From: Rhodobacter sp.
Lineage (GTDB): Bacteria; Pseudomonadota; Alphaproteobacteria; Rhodobacterales; Rhodobacteraceae
NCBI GenBank assembly: GCA_020637515.1
Contig: JACKKG010000001.1
Span: forward strand, 1,766,501 to 1,830,500
DNA: 64,000 bases
Reading direction: 5' to 3'
Shown here: positions 43,457 through 51,447 of the stretch, in pieces
Position numbering within the stretch: position 1 is the stretch's first letter
Layout of the letters: the number at the start of each line of letters is the position of its first letter
The notes under the pieces: generated by a model
What the model was told of the DNA's origin: nothing
Seen by the model: only the letters and a program-made list of their open reading frames with translations
Databases searched by the model: none
Translations under genes and position numbers: made by a program

Positions 43457-44662
43457 ATGACGCGGCGCGTGGCGATCACCGGGGCGGGGACAGTCAACGC
43501 GCTATCGGCCGACGTGCCGGGCACTTTCGCGGCGCTGGCCGACGGACGGGTGGCGATCGGCCCCCTGGATTTCCCCGATGTCGAGCGGCTGAGCATCCGC
43601 ATCGGCGCGCCGGTGCGGGACTGGCAGCCCGAAACCCTGTTCACCCGCCAGGAGCTGGCGCTCTATGACCGGGCGGTGCAATTCGCGGTCGAGGCGGGGG
43701 GCCAGGCCGTGGCGCAAGCCGGTCTCGTGCTGACCGAGGGCGAGGCGTTGCGCGCCGGCGTGGTCATGGGCACCGGCGGCGGCGGCTACACGACCATCGA
43801 CGACGCCTATCGCGCGGTGCATGTCGAGGGCAAGAACCGCGTCCACCCCTTTACCGTGCCGCGCCTGATGCATCCGGCGGCGGCGGCGCATCTGGCGATG
43901 CGGCACGGGCTCAAGGGTCCGGCGTTCACCGTATCGACTGCCTGCGCCTCGTCCAACCACGCGATGGGGCTGGCGTTCCAGATGGTGCGTTCGGGCGCGG
44001 CGCCGGTGATGCTGACCGGCGGCGCCGAGGCGACCTTGTGCTTTGGCGGGCTCAAGGCCTGGGAAGGGTTGCGCGTCATGTCGCCCGACGGCTGCCGTCC
44101 CTTTTGCGCCAGCCGCAACGGCATGGTGCAGGGCGAGGGGGCCGCGGTCTTCGTGTTCGAGGACTGGGACCGCGCGACCCGGCGCGGCGCGGCGATTCTG
44201 GCCGAGGTGACGGGCTTTGCCATGACCTCGGACGCCTCGGACATCGTGCTGCCCGATCCCGATGGCGCGGTGCGGGCGATGCGCGGCGCCCTGGCCGATG
44301 CCGGGCAGGGCGCCGAGGGCGTCGGCTACATCAACGCCCATGGCACCGGCACCGCGGTCAACGACCGGGGCGAGGTCCAGGCGATCCGCACGGTGTTCGG
44401 CGATGCGCCGCCGCCGGTGTCCTCGACCAAGTCGATGCACGGGCATCTGCTGGGCGGGGCGGGGGCGGTCGAATTGCTGGCGGTGTTGATGGCGCTGGGC
44501 GATGGGGTCATCGCGCCGACCGCCGGCTGGCGCCAGGCCGATCCCGATTGCGCCATCGACATGGTCCCCAATGACGCGCGCCGCGCCCGGGTGGACGCGG
44601 CGCTGTCGAACGCCTTTGCGTTCGGCGGCCTGAATGCCTGCCTGGCGGTGCGGCGGGCCTAG
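43457..44662 (+). CDS. Beta-ketoacyl-ACP synthase (KAS II-like)
   Basis: A 401-residue condensing enzyme with an intact Cys-His-His triad: Cys163 in STACASSNHAM, His in INAHGTGTAVNDRGE and His in KSMHGHLLGGAGAV. It starts 1 base after the ACP gene, so it most likely elongates chains on that ACP. It would add to, not replace, the housekeeping FabF. Its stop codon overlaps the stop of the convergent IalB-family gene in a CTAG palindrome. Confidence 0.92.
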   Translation: MTRRVAITGAGTVNALSADVPGTFAALADGRVAIGPLDFPDVERLSIRIGAPVRDWQPETLFTRQELALYDRAVQFAVEAGGQAVAQAGLVLTEGEALRAGVVMGTGGGGYTTIDDAYRAVHVEGKNRVHPFTVPRLMHPAAAAHLAMRHGLKGPAFTVSTACASSNHAMGLAFQMVRSGAAPVMLTGGAEATLCFGGLKAWEGLRVMSPDGCRPFCASRNGMVQGEGAAVFVFEDWDRATRRGAAILAEVTGFAMTSDASDIVLPDPDGAVRAMRGALADAGQGAEGVGYINAHGTGTAVNDRGEVQAIRTVFGDAPPPVSSTKSMHGHLLGGAGAVELLAVLMALGDGVIAPTAGWRQADPDCAIDMVPNDARRARVDAALSNAFAFGGLNACLAVRRA

Positions 44663-45294
44663 TTGTTCTGCGACCGCTGCGCGGCGGCAGCGTTCGACAG
44701 GCGCGTCTGAAGATCCTCGTAGGCGGCGGTGAAGCCCGACAGCGAGACGGTCAGCGACACCTCCTGATCCACCGCGACGAAGGGGCGCATCAGCAAGGTC
44801 GCGTTCGATCCCGCCTTCATCGCGTCCACTTCGTCGGCCGACAGGCCCATACGGACCAGGCAGCCCACGACGGAACACACGCGGAAGGGTTCGACGCGGA
44901 TCTGTTCGTCGGCGGGACGGTCGCCGATATACCAGGCCAGCCCCGCCGGCAGGAAGGTTTCGAGCGGCGTGGTCACCGACGCCCCGGCCGAGAACTCGGC
45001 CCCGAGGGGCAGTGCAGCGATGCTGATCTCGGCCGTGGGCGAGCCCTGGGCGTCGTTCAGAAGCTGATACATCTCGCAGGCGCCGGTGGGGCCGTTGGCC
45101 TCTTCCGGGGGGCAGATGATCTGCCACGAGCCATGGGTCGCGGCGACAAAGGGTTGCGGCGCGGCGGGTTGCGACTGCGCCGGCGCCGGGGTCTGGGCGG
45201 GCGCGGCGGACCCGCTGTCCTGCGCCATTGCCGACGAAGCGGCGAGCAGCGCAGCCGTGGCCAGACCCGGAAGCAAGGCAAAACGAAGCGTCAT
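44659..45294 (-). CDS. Invasion-associated locus B (IalB) family protein
   Basis: A 211-residue secreted protein of the IalB family. Signal peptide residues 1 to about 24 (ending SAMA), then a Pro/Ala/Gln-rich linker, then the domain with WQIICPPEEANGPTGACEMYQLL and VCSVVGCLVRMGLSADEVDAMK, whose paired cysteines probably form disulfides. ATG 45294 has GAGG 9 bases upstream; ATG 45300 is too close to it. In non-pathogens these proteins have no proven role. Confidence 0.88.
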   Translation of the reverse strand: MTLRFALLPGLATAALLAASSAMAQDSGSAAPAQTPAPAQSQPAAPQPFVAATHGSWQIICPPEEANGPTGACEMYQLLNDAQGSPTAEISIAALPLGAEFSAGASVTTPLETFLPAGLAWYIGDRPADEQIRVEPFRVCSVVGCLVRMGLSADEVDAMKAGSNATLLMRPFVAVDQEVSLTVSLSGFTAAYEDLQTRLSNAAAAQRSQNN

Positions 45295-45300
45295 GAACAT

Positions 45301-45694
45301 GTCCTCTGAAACGGTTCGGTCGGCAGCGGGTTAGCACGAACCCGCGCCCAAGTCAGGTGAAATCCGCGTCACCGGCGGCGCGCCGCCCATGGTCGGCGCA
45401 GGTCAGCCAACGCGATCCCGGGGGCGTTTCAGGGCCGGCCCGGGGCCGGTCGCACCTGCTGCGAACCGCATCGTCGCGGGCAAAAGCGAAAGGGGCCCGC
45501 AAGCTGGACCCCTTTCGACTTTTTTGCTCCCTGTCGGACTGGCCGACTTATGGGTTCGGACGCTAGGGGCAAATTTGCGATGCGTCAACAGGAAATCACC
45601 AAAACGCGAGTGCGCCCCCGCTTCGCCCCGCAAGTCGCTGAAACGGGGTCATTTCTCGGGCAGGGCGGCGTTTCTTGCGGCACTGTCGAAAGGG
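45301..45694. other. 394-bp intergenic region, with a strong terminator but no recognised gene
   Basis: The region lies between the divergent IalB-family start and the 3' end of the MFS gene. No convincing protein gene is present. It holds a T-tailed terminator at 45487-45525 that reads rightward, although no annotated rightward gene ends here. This leaves room for a small untranslated transcript. Confidence 0.5.
45487..45525 (+). terminator. Rho-independent terminator without an assigned upstream gene
   Basis: CGAAAGGGG and CCCCTTTCG form a perfect 9-bp stem around a 13-base loop, followed by AC and six T residues (45520-45525). On the other strand the stem is followed by CTTTTG, so it could also stop leftward transcription from the MFS gene, which ends about 170 bases away. 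Confidence 0.75.
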
Positions 45695-46912
45695 TCAGGC
45701 CGCTTTCGGGCGCATGGCCAGCCAGATCAGCGCACCGCCGGCCAGCACCAGGAACGGCAGCATGGCCAGGTTGACCATCTGCCAGCCGGTCTGCACGTCC
45801 GAACCCGAGCAATTCATCAACTGCCCCGAGCTGATCGACGCCACGGTCACCCCGCCGAAGACGATCGCATCGTTCACGCCCTGGATGCGCCCGCGCTCGA
45901 CCCCGGTGTGGGCGCGCGCCAGCATCGTCGTGCCGCCGATGAAGCCAAAGTTCCAGCCGATGCCCAGCAGGATCAGCGCCACGAAGAAGTGTTGCAGGTC
46001 CAGACCGCTCATCGCCACGGCGCCGGCGCCGGCCAGGATCACCAGTCCCAGCGCGACGATCTTTTCCACGCCGAACCGCGCGATCAGGTGGCCCGTGAAG
46101 AACGACGGCGCATACATGGCCAGCACGTGCGCAGAGACGATGTCGGCCGCGTTCGAGGTCTGGTATCCGCAGCCCACGACCGCCAGCGGGGTCGAGGTCA
46201 TCACCAGGTTCATCAGCGCGTAGCTGACGGTCGCGCAGATGATGGCGACCACGATCACCGGTTCGCGCAGCAGTTCGCCGCGGCTGCGACCCTCGATCGG
46301 GGCGTCACGCGACACCTGTTGCGGCATGGGAATGTCGAGGAAGGCGAACAGCCAGACGCCGACCAGGTTGACCGCGATCACCCCGAAATAGGTGCCCAGA
46401 AACGGGATCACCATCGCGTCCGAGGTCACCTTGACCAGTTGCGGCCCGATGATCGCGCTGAGCAACCCGCCGGCCATGACGTAGCTGATCGCCTTGGGCT
46501 TGAACGCGTCCGAGGCGGTGTCCGTCGCGGCGAAACGGTAGAACCCCTGCGCCGACATGTAGACGCCCGTGAACAGCGCGGCGATGACGAACATCCAGAA
46601 CGAATGGTTCAACAGTCCGAAGGCCGCGATGATGGCACCGAAGCAGCCCGCCGCCGAGCCCAGGACAAAGCCCGCGCGCCGCCCGCGGCGCTGCATGAAG
46701 GCCGACATCGGCGTCGCCGACAGCATCGAGCCCAGCACCGCCGCCGAGATCGGCAGGGTCGCCCAGCACGGGTTGGGCGCCAGCGACTGGCCGGCAAGCC
46801 CCGCGGTGGTGAAGATCATCGGCATCTGGGCACCCAGGATGGCCTGGGCGGCGACCAGAACGGTCACGTTGCGCTTGGCGCGGCGGTCGTCGGGGGCGGT
46901 GAGCGTGTTCAT
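45695..46912 (-). CDS. Major facilitator superfamily (MFS) transporter
   Basis: A 405-residue protein with about 12 transmembrane helices. The loop between helices 2 and 3 has the MFS-type FMQRRGRRAGFVLG, and the central cytoplasmic loop is PQQVSRDAPIEGRSRGELL. Helix 1 starts with VTVLVAAQAILGAQMPMIF. The substrate cannot be told from the sequence. It stands alone, with an AAAGAGGAA-like site near 46945 and no close partner. Confidence 0.88.
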   Translation of the reverse strand: MNTLTAPDDRRAKRNVTVLVAAQAILGAQMPMIFTTAGLAGQSLAPNPCWATLPISAAVLGSMLSATPMSAFMQRRGRRAGFVLGSAAGCFGAIIAAFGLLNHSFWMFVIAALFTGVYMSAQGFYRFAATDTASDAFKPKAISYVMAGGLLSAIIGPQLVKVTSDAMVIPFLGTYFGVIAVNLVGVWLFAFLDIPMPQQVSRDAPIEGRSRGELLREPVIVVAIICATVSYALMNLVMTSTPLAVVGCGYQTSNAADIVSAHVLAMYAPSFFTGHLIARFGVEKIVALGLVILAGAGAVAMSGLDLQHFFVALILLGIGWNFGFIGGTTMLARAHTGVERGRIQGVNDAIVFGGVTVASISSGQLMNCSGSDVQTGWQMVNLAMLPFLVLAGGALIWLAMRPKAA

Positions 46913-47085
46913 GGCCTTGGCGTAACCTGCGCGTGTCGCGTTGAAAAGAGGAATTGTTCACACGGTAAGGAAATGCGCTCGCGCCCAGCCTGCCGCACCT
47001 CGGACGAGGCGGCGAGCGGGGCCCGAAACGAAACCCGGTCCAGGCCCGGCGCCTCGGCGGGGGTCGTGCCGGGCCGGCGCTGGCG

Positions 47086-48015
47086 TCACCCTTTGAGGGC
47101 GGCGATGTCGGCGGGGGTGCCCACGGGCTTTGTCGTGGCCTCGCGGCTGATGCGTTTGATCATGCCCGACAGCGCCTTGCCCGCGCCAATCTCCCAGAAC
47201 TCGGTCACGCCGTGGTCGGCCATCCACGCGACCGATTCGCGCCAGCGCACCGACCCGGTGACCTGGTCCACCAGCAGGCTGCGCAGGGTTTCGGGGTCGC
47301 TGACGGCTTCGGCACGGACGTTGGCCACGACCGGCACCCTGGGGGCGGCAAAGGTCACGCCCGCCAGGGCCTCGGCCATGGCGTCGGCTGCGGGCTGCAT
47401 CAGCGCGCAGTGGAACGGCGCCGAGACGGGCAGCATCAGCGCGCGCTTGGCGCCCCGGGACTTGGCCAGATCGACCGCGCGTTCGACGGCGGCCTTGTGA
47501 CCGGACACGACCACCTGCGCGGGGTCGTTGTCGTTCGCGGCCTGGCAGACCTGATCCTGCGCGGCCTCGGCCGCGATCTCGGCCGCGGTGGCGAAATCCA
47601 GCCCCAGCAGCGCGGCCATCGCGCCCACGCCGACCGGCACTGCGGATTGCATCGCCGTGCCCCGGATGCGCAGCAGGCGCGCGGTGTCGGCCACGCTCAG
47701 CGTGCCGGCGGCGGCGAGGGCCGCGTATTCGCCCAGGCTGTGCCCCGCGACATAGGCCGCGTCCGTGATCGCGAACCCTTCGGCTTCGAGCGCGCGCATC
47801 GCCGCGAGCGAGGTCGCCATCAGCGCCGGCTGCGCGTTCGCGGTCAGCGTCAGCGTCTCGATGTCGCCGTCCCAGATCAGCGCCGACAGCGGTTCCCCCA
47901 ACGCCTCGTCCACCTCGTCGAAGATCGCCTTGGCGGCGGGATAGGCCTGGGCCAGATCGCGGCCCATGCCGATGGTCTGGGCACCCTGGCCGGGGAAAAC
48001 GAATGCGCGGGTCAT
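47086..48015 (-). CDS. fabD: Malonyl-CoA:ACP transacylase
   Basis: Loads malonate onto ACP for fatty-acid synthesis. The 309-residue protein has the N-terminal FPGQGAQTIGMG, the nucleophile Ser93 in GHSLGEYAAL, and the partner His in SAPFHCALM. ATG 48015 has GGAGAC upstream. In many alphaproteobacteria fabD is near fabG and acpP, and fabG-acpP-fabF are not in this window. An 8-bp hairpin (47043-47050/47068-47075) follows its stop. Confidence 0.96.
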   Translation of the reverse strand: MTRAFVFPGQGAQTIGMGRDLAQAYPAAKAIFDEVDEALGEPLSALIWDGDIETLTLTANAQPALMATSLAAMRALEAEGFAITDAAYVAGHSLGEYAALAAAGTLSVADTARLLRIRGTAMQSAVPVGVGAMAALLGLDFATAAEIAAEAAQDQVCQAANDNDPAQVVVSGHKAAVERAVDLAKSRGAKRALMLPVSAPFHCALMQPAADAMAEALAGVTFAAPRVPVVANVRAEAVSDPETLRSLLVDQVTGSVRWRESVAWMADHGVTEFWEIGAGKALSGMIKRISREATTKPVGTPADIAALKG

Positions 48016-48113
48016 GGGGGTCTCCGTCAAGCTGGACTGGGGAGAGTGCATAATCCCCTTTCCCCGCCTAGGGAATCGGAAAAACGGGGCGCAGGGTCGC
48101 CGCCCGGGCCCGG

Positions 48114-49310
48114 CTAGCCCGCATAGAGGTAGTCGCGCGTCAGCGGCACGGCCTCTTGCCGGCGGGCGAGTTGCACCTGAAAGACGCATTGCCCGGCGTG
48201 GCGGAAGGTCTGCTCGGATGCGACCAGGTAGAATTTCCACATCCGCACGAACCGCTCGTCATAAAGCCGCGCGGCCTCGTCGCGGCGGGCCATGAAGCGG
48301 TCGTGCCAGTGGCGCAGGGTCCGGGCGTAGTGCAGGCGCCAGACCTCGACATCGGTGGACACGAGGCCCGTGTGCTCGATCGCCGCCATGGTTTCCGACA
48401 GCGCCGGGATGTAGCCACCCGGAAAGATGTATTTGGCGATCCAGGGGTTCGTGGACCCGGGCGGGGTGAAGCGGCCGATGGTGTGGATCAGCGCCACGCC
48501 GTCCGGGGTCAGCAGGTCGTGCACCTTCTGGAAATAGGTGCGGAAATTGGGCGCGCCCACATGTTCGAACATCCCGACCGAGACAATGCGGTCGAATGGG
48601 CCCGTCACCGCGCGGTAGTCGGTCAGTTCGAACCGCACCCGGTCGTTCAGCCCCGCCGCCTGGGCCCGCTGGCGGGCGATCTTGAGCTGTTCCTCGGACA
48701 GGGTGACGCCGGTCACATCGACGCCGAAATCGCGCGCCAGCGTCAACGCCATGCCGCCCCAGCCGCAGCCGATGTCCAGCACCCGCATCCCGGGTTCGAG
48801 CCCCAGCTTGCGGGCGATATGGGCCTTTTTCTGCGCTTGCGCCTGTTCCAGCGTGTCGTCGGGCGTCCGGAAATAGGCGCAGGAATATTGGCGGTCCTCG
48901 TCCAGAAACAGATCGTAAAGCGCCGCCGACAGGTCATAGTGATGCGCCACATTGCGCCGCGCGCGCCGCGCCTGGTTGCGCTGGCTGATCCCGCGCGTCA
49001 GGTCGCGGATCGTCTGCCGGGCGCGGTTTGCGGCGCTGTCGTGGCCCAGCATGATGTTGCGCAGCACGAGTTCCAGCAACCCGTGCAGATCGTCGCCCGC
49101 AATGGTCAGGGTGCCCTGCATGTAGGTTTCGCCCAGCGCCAGATGCGGATTGGTGGCCAACTGGCGCAGCGCGTCGGGCGTGTGCACATGAACGGCGACC
49201 ACAGGCGCCCCGGTGCCGTAACGGCGTGTCGTGCCGTCCGGTGCCGTCAGGTCGAGCGTGCCGGTCTTCACCAGCCGCGACAGGAATCGGTCGATCCATC
49301 GATTCCACAT
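48114..49310 (-). CDS. Cyclopropane-fatty-acyl-phospholipid synthase family methyltransferase
   Basis: A 398-residue SAM-dependent enzyme that methylates the double bond of lipid acyl chains. The SAM site is VLDIGCGWGGMALTLA, preceded by HHYDLSAALYDLFLD and followed by GMFEHVGAPNF, a typical CFA pattern. The C-terminal part IAKYIFPGGYIPALSE also fits. ATG 49310 is chosen; no strong ribosome site is seen. It is divergent from rpsF, with about 240 bases between. Confidence 0.9.
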   Translation of the reverse strand: MWNRWIDRFLSRLVKTGTLDLTAPDGTTRRYGTGAPVVAVHVHTPDALRQLATNPHLALGETYMQGTLTIAGDDLHGLLELVLRNIMLGHDSAANRARQTIRDLTRGISQRNQARRARRNVAHHYDLSAALYDLFLDEDRQYSCAYFRTPDDTLEQAQAQKKAHIARKLGLEPGMRVLDIGCGWGGMALTLARDFGVDVTGVTLSEEQLKIARQRAQAAGLNDRVRFELTDYRAVTGPFDRIVSVGMFEHVGAPNFRTYFQKVHDLLTPDGVALIHTIGRFTPPGSTNPWIAKYIFPGGYIPALSETMAAIEHTGLVSTDVEVWRLHYARTLRHWHDRFMARRDEAARLYDERFVRMWKFYLVASEQTFRHAGQCVFQVQLARRQEAVPLTRDYLYAG

Positions 49311-49418
49311 GGCGGACCCCCACAATCCGAGTGAATTCGTTGTTACACAAGTGTAATGCGGTGGCGCCATGCGTCAAGGGAACCGTGCGGCGCCTGCGGG
49401 CGGGCGGTGCTTTGTGCC

Positions 49419-49446
49419 TTGCGCGTGGGGCGATTCCCGCTATAAG
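49419..49446 (+). promoter_or_regulatory. Probable promoter of rpsF-rpsR-rplI
   Basis: TTGCGC (49419-49424) and TATAAG (49441-49446) with a 16-base spacer. The -10 box matches five of six consensus bases. It would give a leader of about 100 bases before rpsF. Confidence 0.5.
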
Positions 49447-49463
49447 GCCCCATCCCGCTGCAT

Positions 49464-49519
49464 CCCACGAATCCGGCGCAGTCTCTCGTGGGCGGGCGCG
49501 GCGGGGCGTAACGCCCGCC
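49464..49519 (+). promoter_or_regulatory. Structured leader of rpsF, candidate S6:S18 autoregulatory element
   Basis: CCCACGA and TCGTGGG (49464-49470/49486-49492) form a 7-bp stem whose 15-base loop contains CCG. A second stem, GGCGGGCG/CGCCCGCC (49491-49498/49512-49519), follows and partly competes with the first. The S6:S18 complex is known to bind a CCG-containing leader structure before rpsF in many bacteria. The match here is by position and motif only. Confidence 0.4.
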
Positions 49520-49553
49520 TTGTGAAATGCGCCTCGACAGTATTGGAGACCAC

Positions 49554-49922
49554 ATGCCTCTCTACGAGCATGTCATGATTGCGCGTCAGGACCTGTCCAA
49601 CGCGCAGGCGGAAGGGCTGATCGAGCACTTCTCGACCGTGATTTCCGACAACGGCGGTTCGATCGTCGGCACCGAATATTGGGGCGTCAAGACGATGGCC
49701 TACAAGATCAACAAGAACCGCAAGGGCCATTACATGTTCCTGCGCACCGACGCGCCGTCGGCGGCGATCCTGGAAATGGAACGCCTGGCGCGCCTGCATG
49801 ACGACGTCATGCGCGTGCTGTCGGTCAAGGTGGACGCCCACGAGGACGGCCCCTCGGTGCAGATGCAGAAGCGTGACGAACGCAGCGATCGTGGCGATCG
49901 CGGCGACCGCCCGCGCCGCTGA
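49554..49922 (+). CDS. rpsF: 30S ribosomal protein S6
   Basis: A 122-residue ribosomal protein of the small-subunit platform that pairs with S18. The N-terminus LYEHVMIARQDLSNAQAEGL and the central TEYWGVKTMAYKINKNRKGHY are typical. The C-terminal Arg/Asp-rich tail (RSDRGDRGDRPRR) is the usual alphaproteobacterial extension. GGAG lies upstream of ATG 49554. First gene of the rpsF-rpsR-rplI operon. Confidence 0.98.
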   Translation: MPLYEHVMIARQDLSNAQAEGLIEHFSTVISDNGGSIVGTEYWGVKTMAYKINKNRKGHYMFLRTDAPSAAILEMERLARLHDDVMRVLSVKVDAHEDGPSVQMQKRDERSDRGDRGDRPRR

Positions 49923-49947
49923 TCCGGTCTTGAAGGAGTAAACCCCA

Positions 49948-50175
49948 ATGGCCACCAAACCGTTTTTCCGTCGCCGCAAGGTCTGCCCGTTCTCGGGCGA
50001 GAACGCGCCCGCCATCGACTACAAGGACGTGCGCCTGCTGCAACGCTACATTTCCGAGCGCGGCAAGATCGTGCCCGCCCGTATCACCGCCGTTTCGGCC
50101 AAGAAGCAGCGCGAACTCGCGCGCGCCATCAAGCGCGCCCGCTTCCTCGCCCTGCTGCCCTATGCCGTGAAGTGA
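49948..50175 (+). CDS. rpsR: 30S ribosomal protein S18
   Basis: A 75-residue ribosomal protein that binds S6 and 16S rRNA. The sequence CPFSGENAPAIDYKDVRLLQRYI and RITAVSAKKQRELARAIKRAR is characteristic. AAGGAG stands upstream of the start. It lies 25 bases after rpsF and 10 bases before rplI. Confidence 0.98.
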   Translation: MATKPFFRRRKVCPFSGENAPAIDYKDVRLLQRYISERGKIVPARITAVSAKKQRELARAIKRARFLALLPYAVK

Positions 50176-50185
50176 GGACACCGTC

Positions 50186-50761
50186 ATGCAAGTGATTCTG
50201 CTGGAACGCGTGGCCAAGCTGGGCCAGATGGGCGACGAGGTGAAGGTGCGCGACGGTTTCGCCCGCAACTTCCTGCTGCCGCAGGGCAAGGCCCTGCGCG
50301 CGACCGAAGCCAACAGGCAGGTGTTCGAGGCGCAGAAGGCGCAGCTCGAAGCCCGCAACCTGGAATCCCGCGCCGAAGCTCAGGCGCTGGCCGACAAGCT
50401 GGATGGCACCAGCTATGTCGTGATCCGCTCGGCCTCGGACGCCGGGGCGCTCTATGGCTCGGTCACGCCGCGTGACATCGCCGAGGTCGCCACCGCCGAG
50501 GGCTTCTCGATCGACCGCCGCCAGGTGGTCCTGCTGGCGCCGATCAAGGCGCTGGGCGTGCATGACCTGACCGTCGTGCTGCACCCCGAGGTTTCGGCCT
50601 CGATCAGCGTGAACGTCGCCCGTTCGCCCGAAGAGGCCGAACTTCAGGCCTCGGGCAAGTCGATCCAGGAACTGGCGGCCGAAGCCGAAGCCGCGGCCGA
50701 GTTCGAAATCGCGGAACTGTTCGATGACATCGGCGGTGCCGCCGACGAGGACGACTCGTAA
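50186..50761 (+). CDS. rplI: 50S ribosomal protein L9
   Basis: A 191-residue ribosomal protein. The N-terminal domain MQVILLERVAKLGQMGDEVKV and RNFLLPQGKALRAT is typical, linked by a long helix to a C-terminal domain (LYGSVTPRDIAE). An acidic tail of about 40 residues (EAEAAAEFEIAELFDDIGG) extends the protein past the E. coli length, as is common in Rhodobacterales. A 14-bp hairpin follows the stop. Confidence 0.98.
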   Translation: MQVILLERVAKLGQMGDEVKVRDGFARNFLLPQGKALRATEANRQVFEAQKAQLEARNLESRAEAQALADKLDGTSYVVIRSASDAGALYGSVTPRDIAEVATAEGFSIDRRQVVLLAPIKALGVHDLTVVLHPEVSASISVNVARSPEEAELQASGKSIQELAAEAEAAAEFEIAELFDDIGGAADEDDS

Positions 50762-50787
50762 GCTCGAGCCCGACACAAAGTGTTGCA

Positions 50788-50827
50788 CGGGGCGCGCATC
50801 CACGGGGATGCGCGCCCCGAATGTTTC
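50788..50827 (+). terminator. Terminator-like hairpin after rplI
   Basis: CGGGGCGCGCATCC and GGATGCGCGCCCCG form a perfect 14-bp stem with a tetraloop ACGG (50788-50819), followed by AATGTTT. The T-tract is weak, but the stem is the strongest in the area and fits the end of the ribosomal protein operon. Confidence 0.75.
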
Positions 50828-50835
50828 CGCTGCCC

Positions 50836-50864
50836 TTGTTCGGTGGGCCCGCGTGCCCTATTCT
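50836..50864 (+). promoter_or_regulatory. Possible promoter of the ArsR-family gene
   Basis: TTGTTC (50836-50841) and TATTCT (50859-50864) with a 17-base spacer, about 48 bases before the start codon. I looked for the ATTC-N8-GAAT operator described for sulfide-sensing relatives and did not find it here. Confidence 0.4.
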
Positions 50865-50911
50865 TGTGCTCAACATCACGATTTGTGCATTTGATTGCCG
50901 GAGGGTTCTCG

Positions 50912-51325
50912 ATGGCGCTGCCAATGACCGCAAGTCCCGAAGAGCCCATTGACGCGACCGACCGCGATCCCGGCGCGACCAGCGGCGATTGCGCATCGCG
51001 CCCGATCGACGACATGGTCGATCAGGCCCAGGCGGCGGCGACCTTTCTCAAGGCGCTGGCGCACGAGGGGCGGCTTCTGATCTTGTGCTACCTCTCGTCC
51101 GGCGAGAAATCGGTGACCGAGCTCGAGCATCTTCTGGGCTCGCGCCAGGCGGCTGTCAGCCAGCAACTGGCGCGTCTCAGGCTGGAGGGGCTGGTGACCT
51201 GCCGGCGCGAGGGCAAGGCCATCTACTATTCCTTGGGCGACCAGCGCGCGGCACAGACCATCGGGCTGATGTATGACATGTTCTGCGGCCGCACGATGGA
51301 CGAGATCGAAGCCGCGCGCGCCTGA
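50912..51325 (+). CDS. ArsR-family regulator, SqrR/BigR-like (persulfide-type cysteines)
   Basis: A 137-residue winged-helix repressor. The DNA-reading helix is seen in LLGSRQAAVSQQLARLRLEGLV. Its cysteines are Cys27, Cys59 (LILCYL), Cys97 and Cys125 (DMFCG). The spacings 27-59-125 (32 and 66 residues) equal those of Cys9-Cys41-Cys107 in the Rhodobacter sulfide sensor SqrR, and metal-site residues of true ArsR/SmtB proteins are not evident. GGAGGG precedes ATG 50912. No sulfide-quinone reductase or persulfide dioxygenase gene is nearby, so its target lies elsewhere or in the following operon. Confidence 0.85.
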   Translation: MALPMTASPEEPIDATDRDPGATSGDCASRPIDDMVDQAQAAATFLKALAHEGRLLILCYLSSGEKSVTELEHLLGSRQAAVSQQLARLRLEGLVTCRREGKAIYYSLGDQRAAQTIGLMYDMFCGRTMDEIEAARA

Positions 51326-51447
51326 TCCGCGCCTGCCGCTACGGCAAGAGCCGCGGATTGGCCCTTGCGAATTGGGCCGAGGGGCGCAAAGCTTGACCTG
51401 TTGATCAACCGCACCCCGCCAACGGGGGCCAGCAGGGGGCTTGTCCT

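Noticed and set aside
39979..43644. A 1221-codon minus-strand open frame antisense to the L,D-transpeptidase and lpxD
   Set aside because: It is a GC-rich shadow: the plus strand holds two clear genes with full motifs, and the minus translation is rich in Arg, His, Asp and Gln with no fold.
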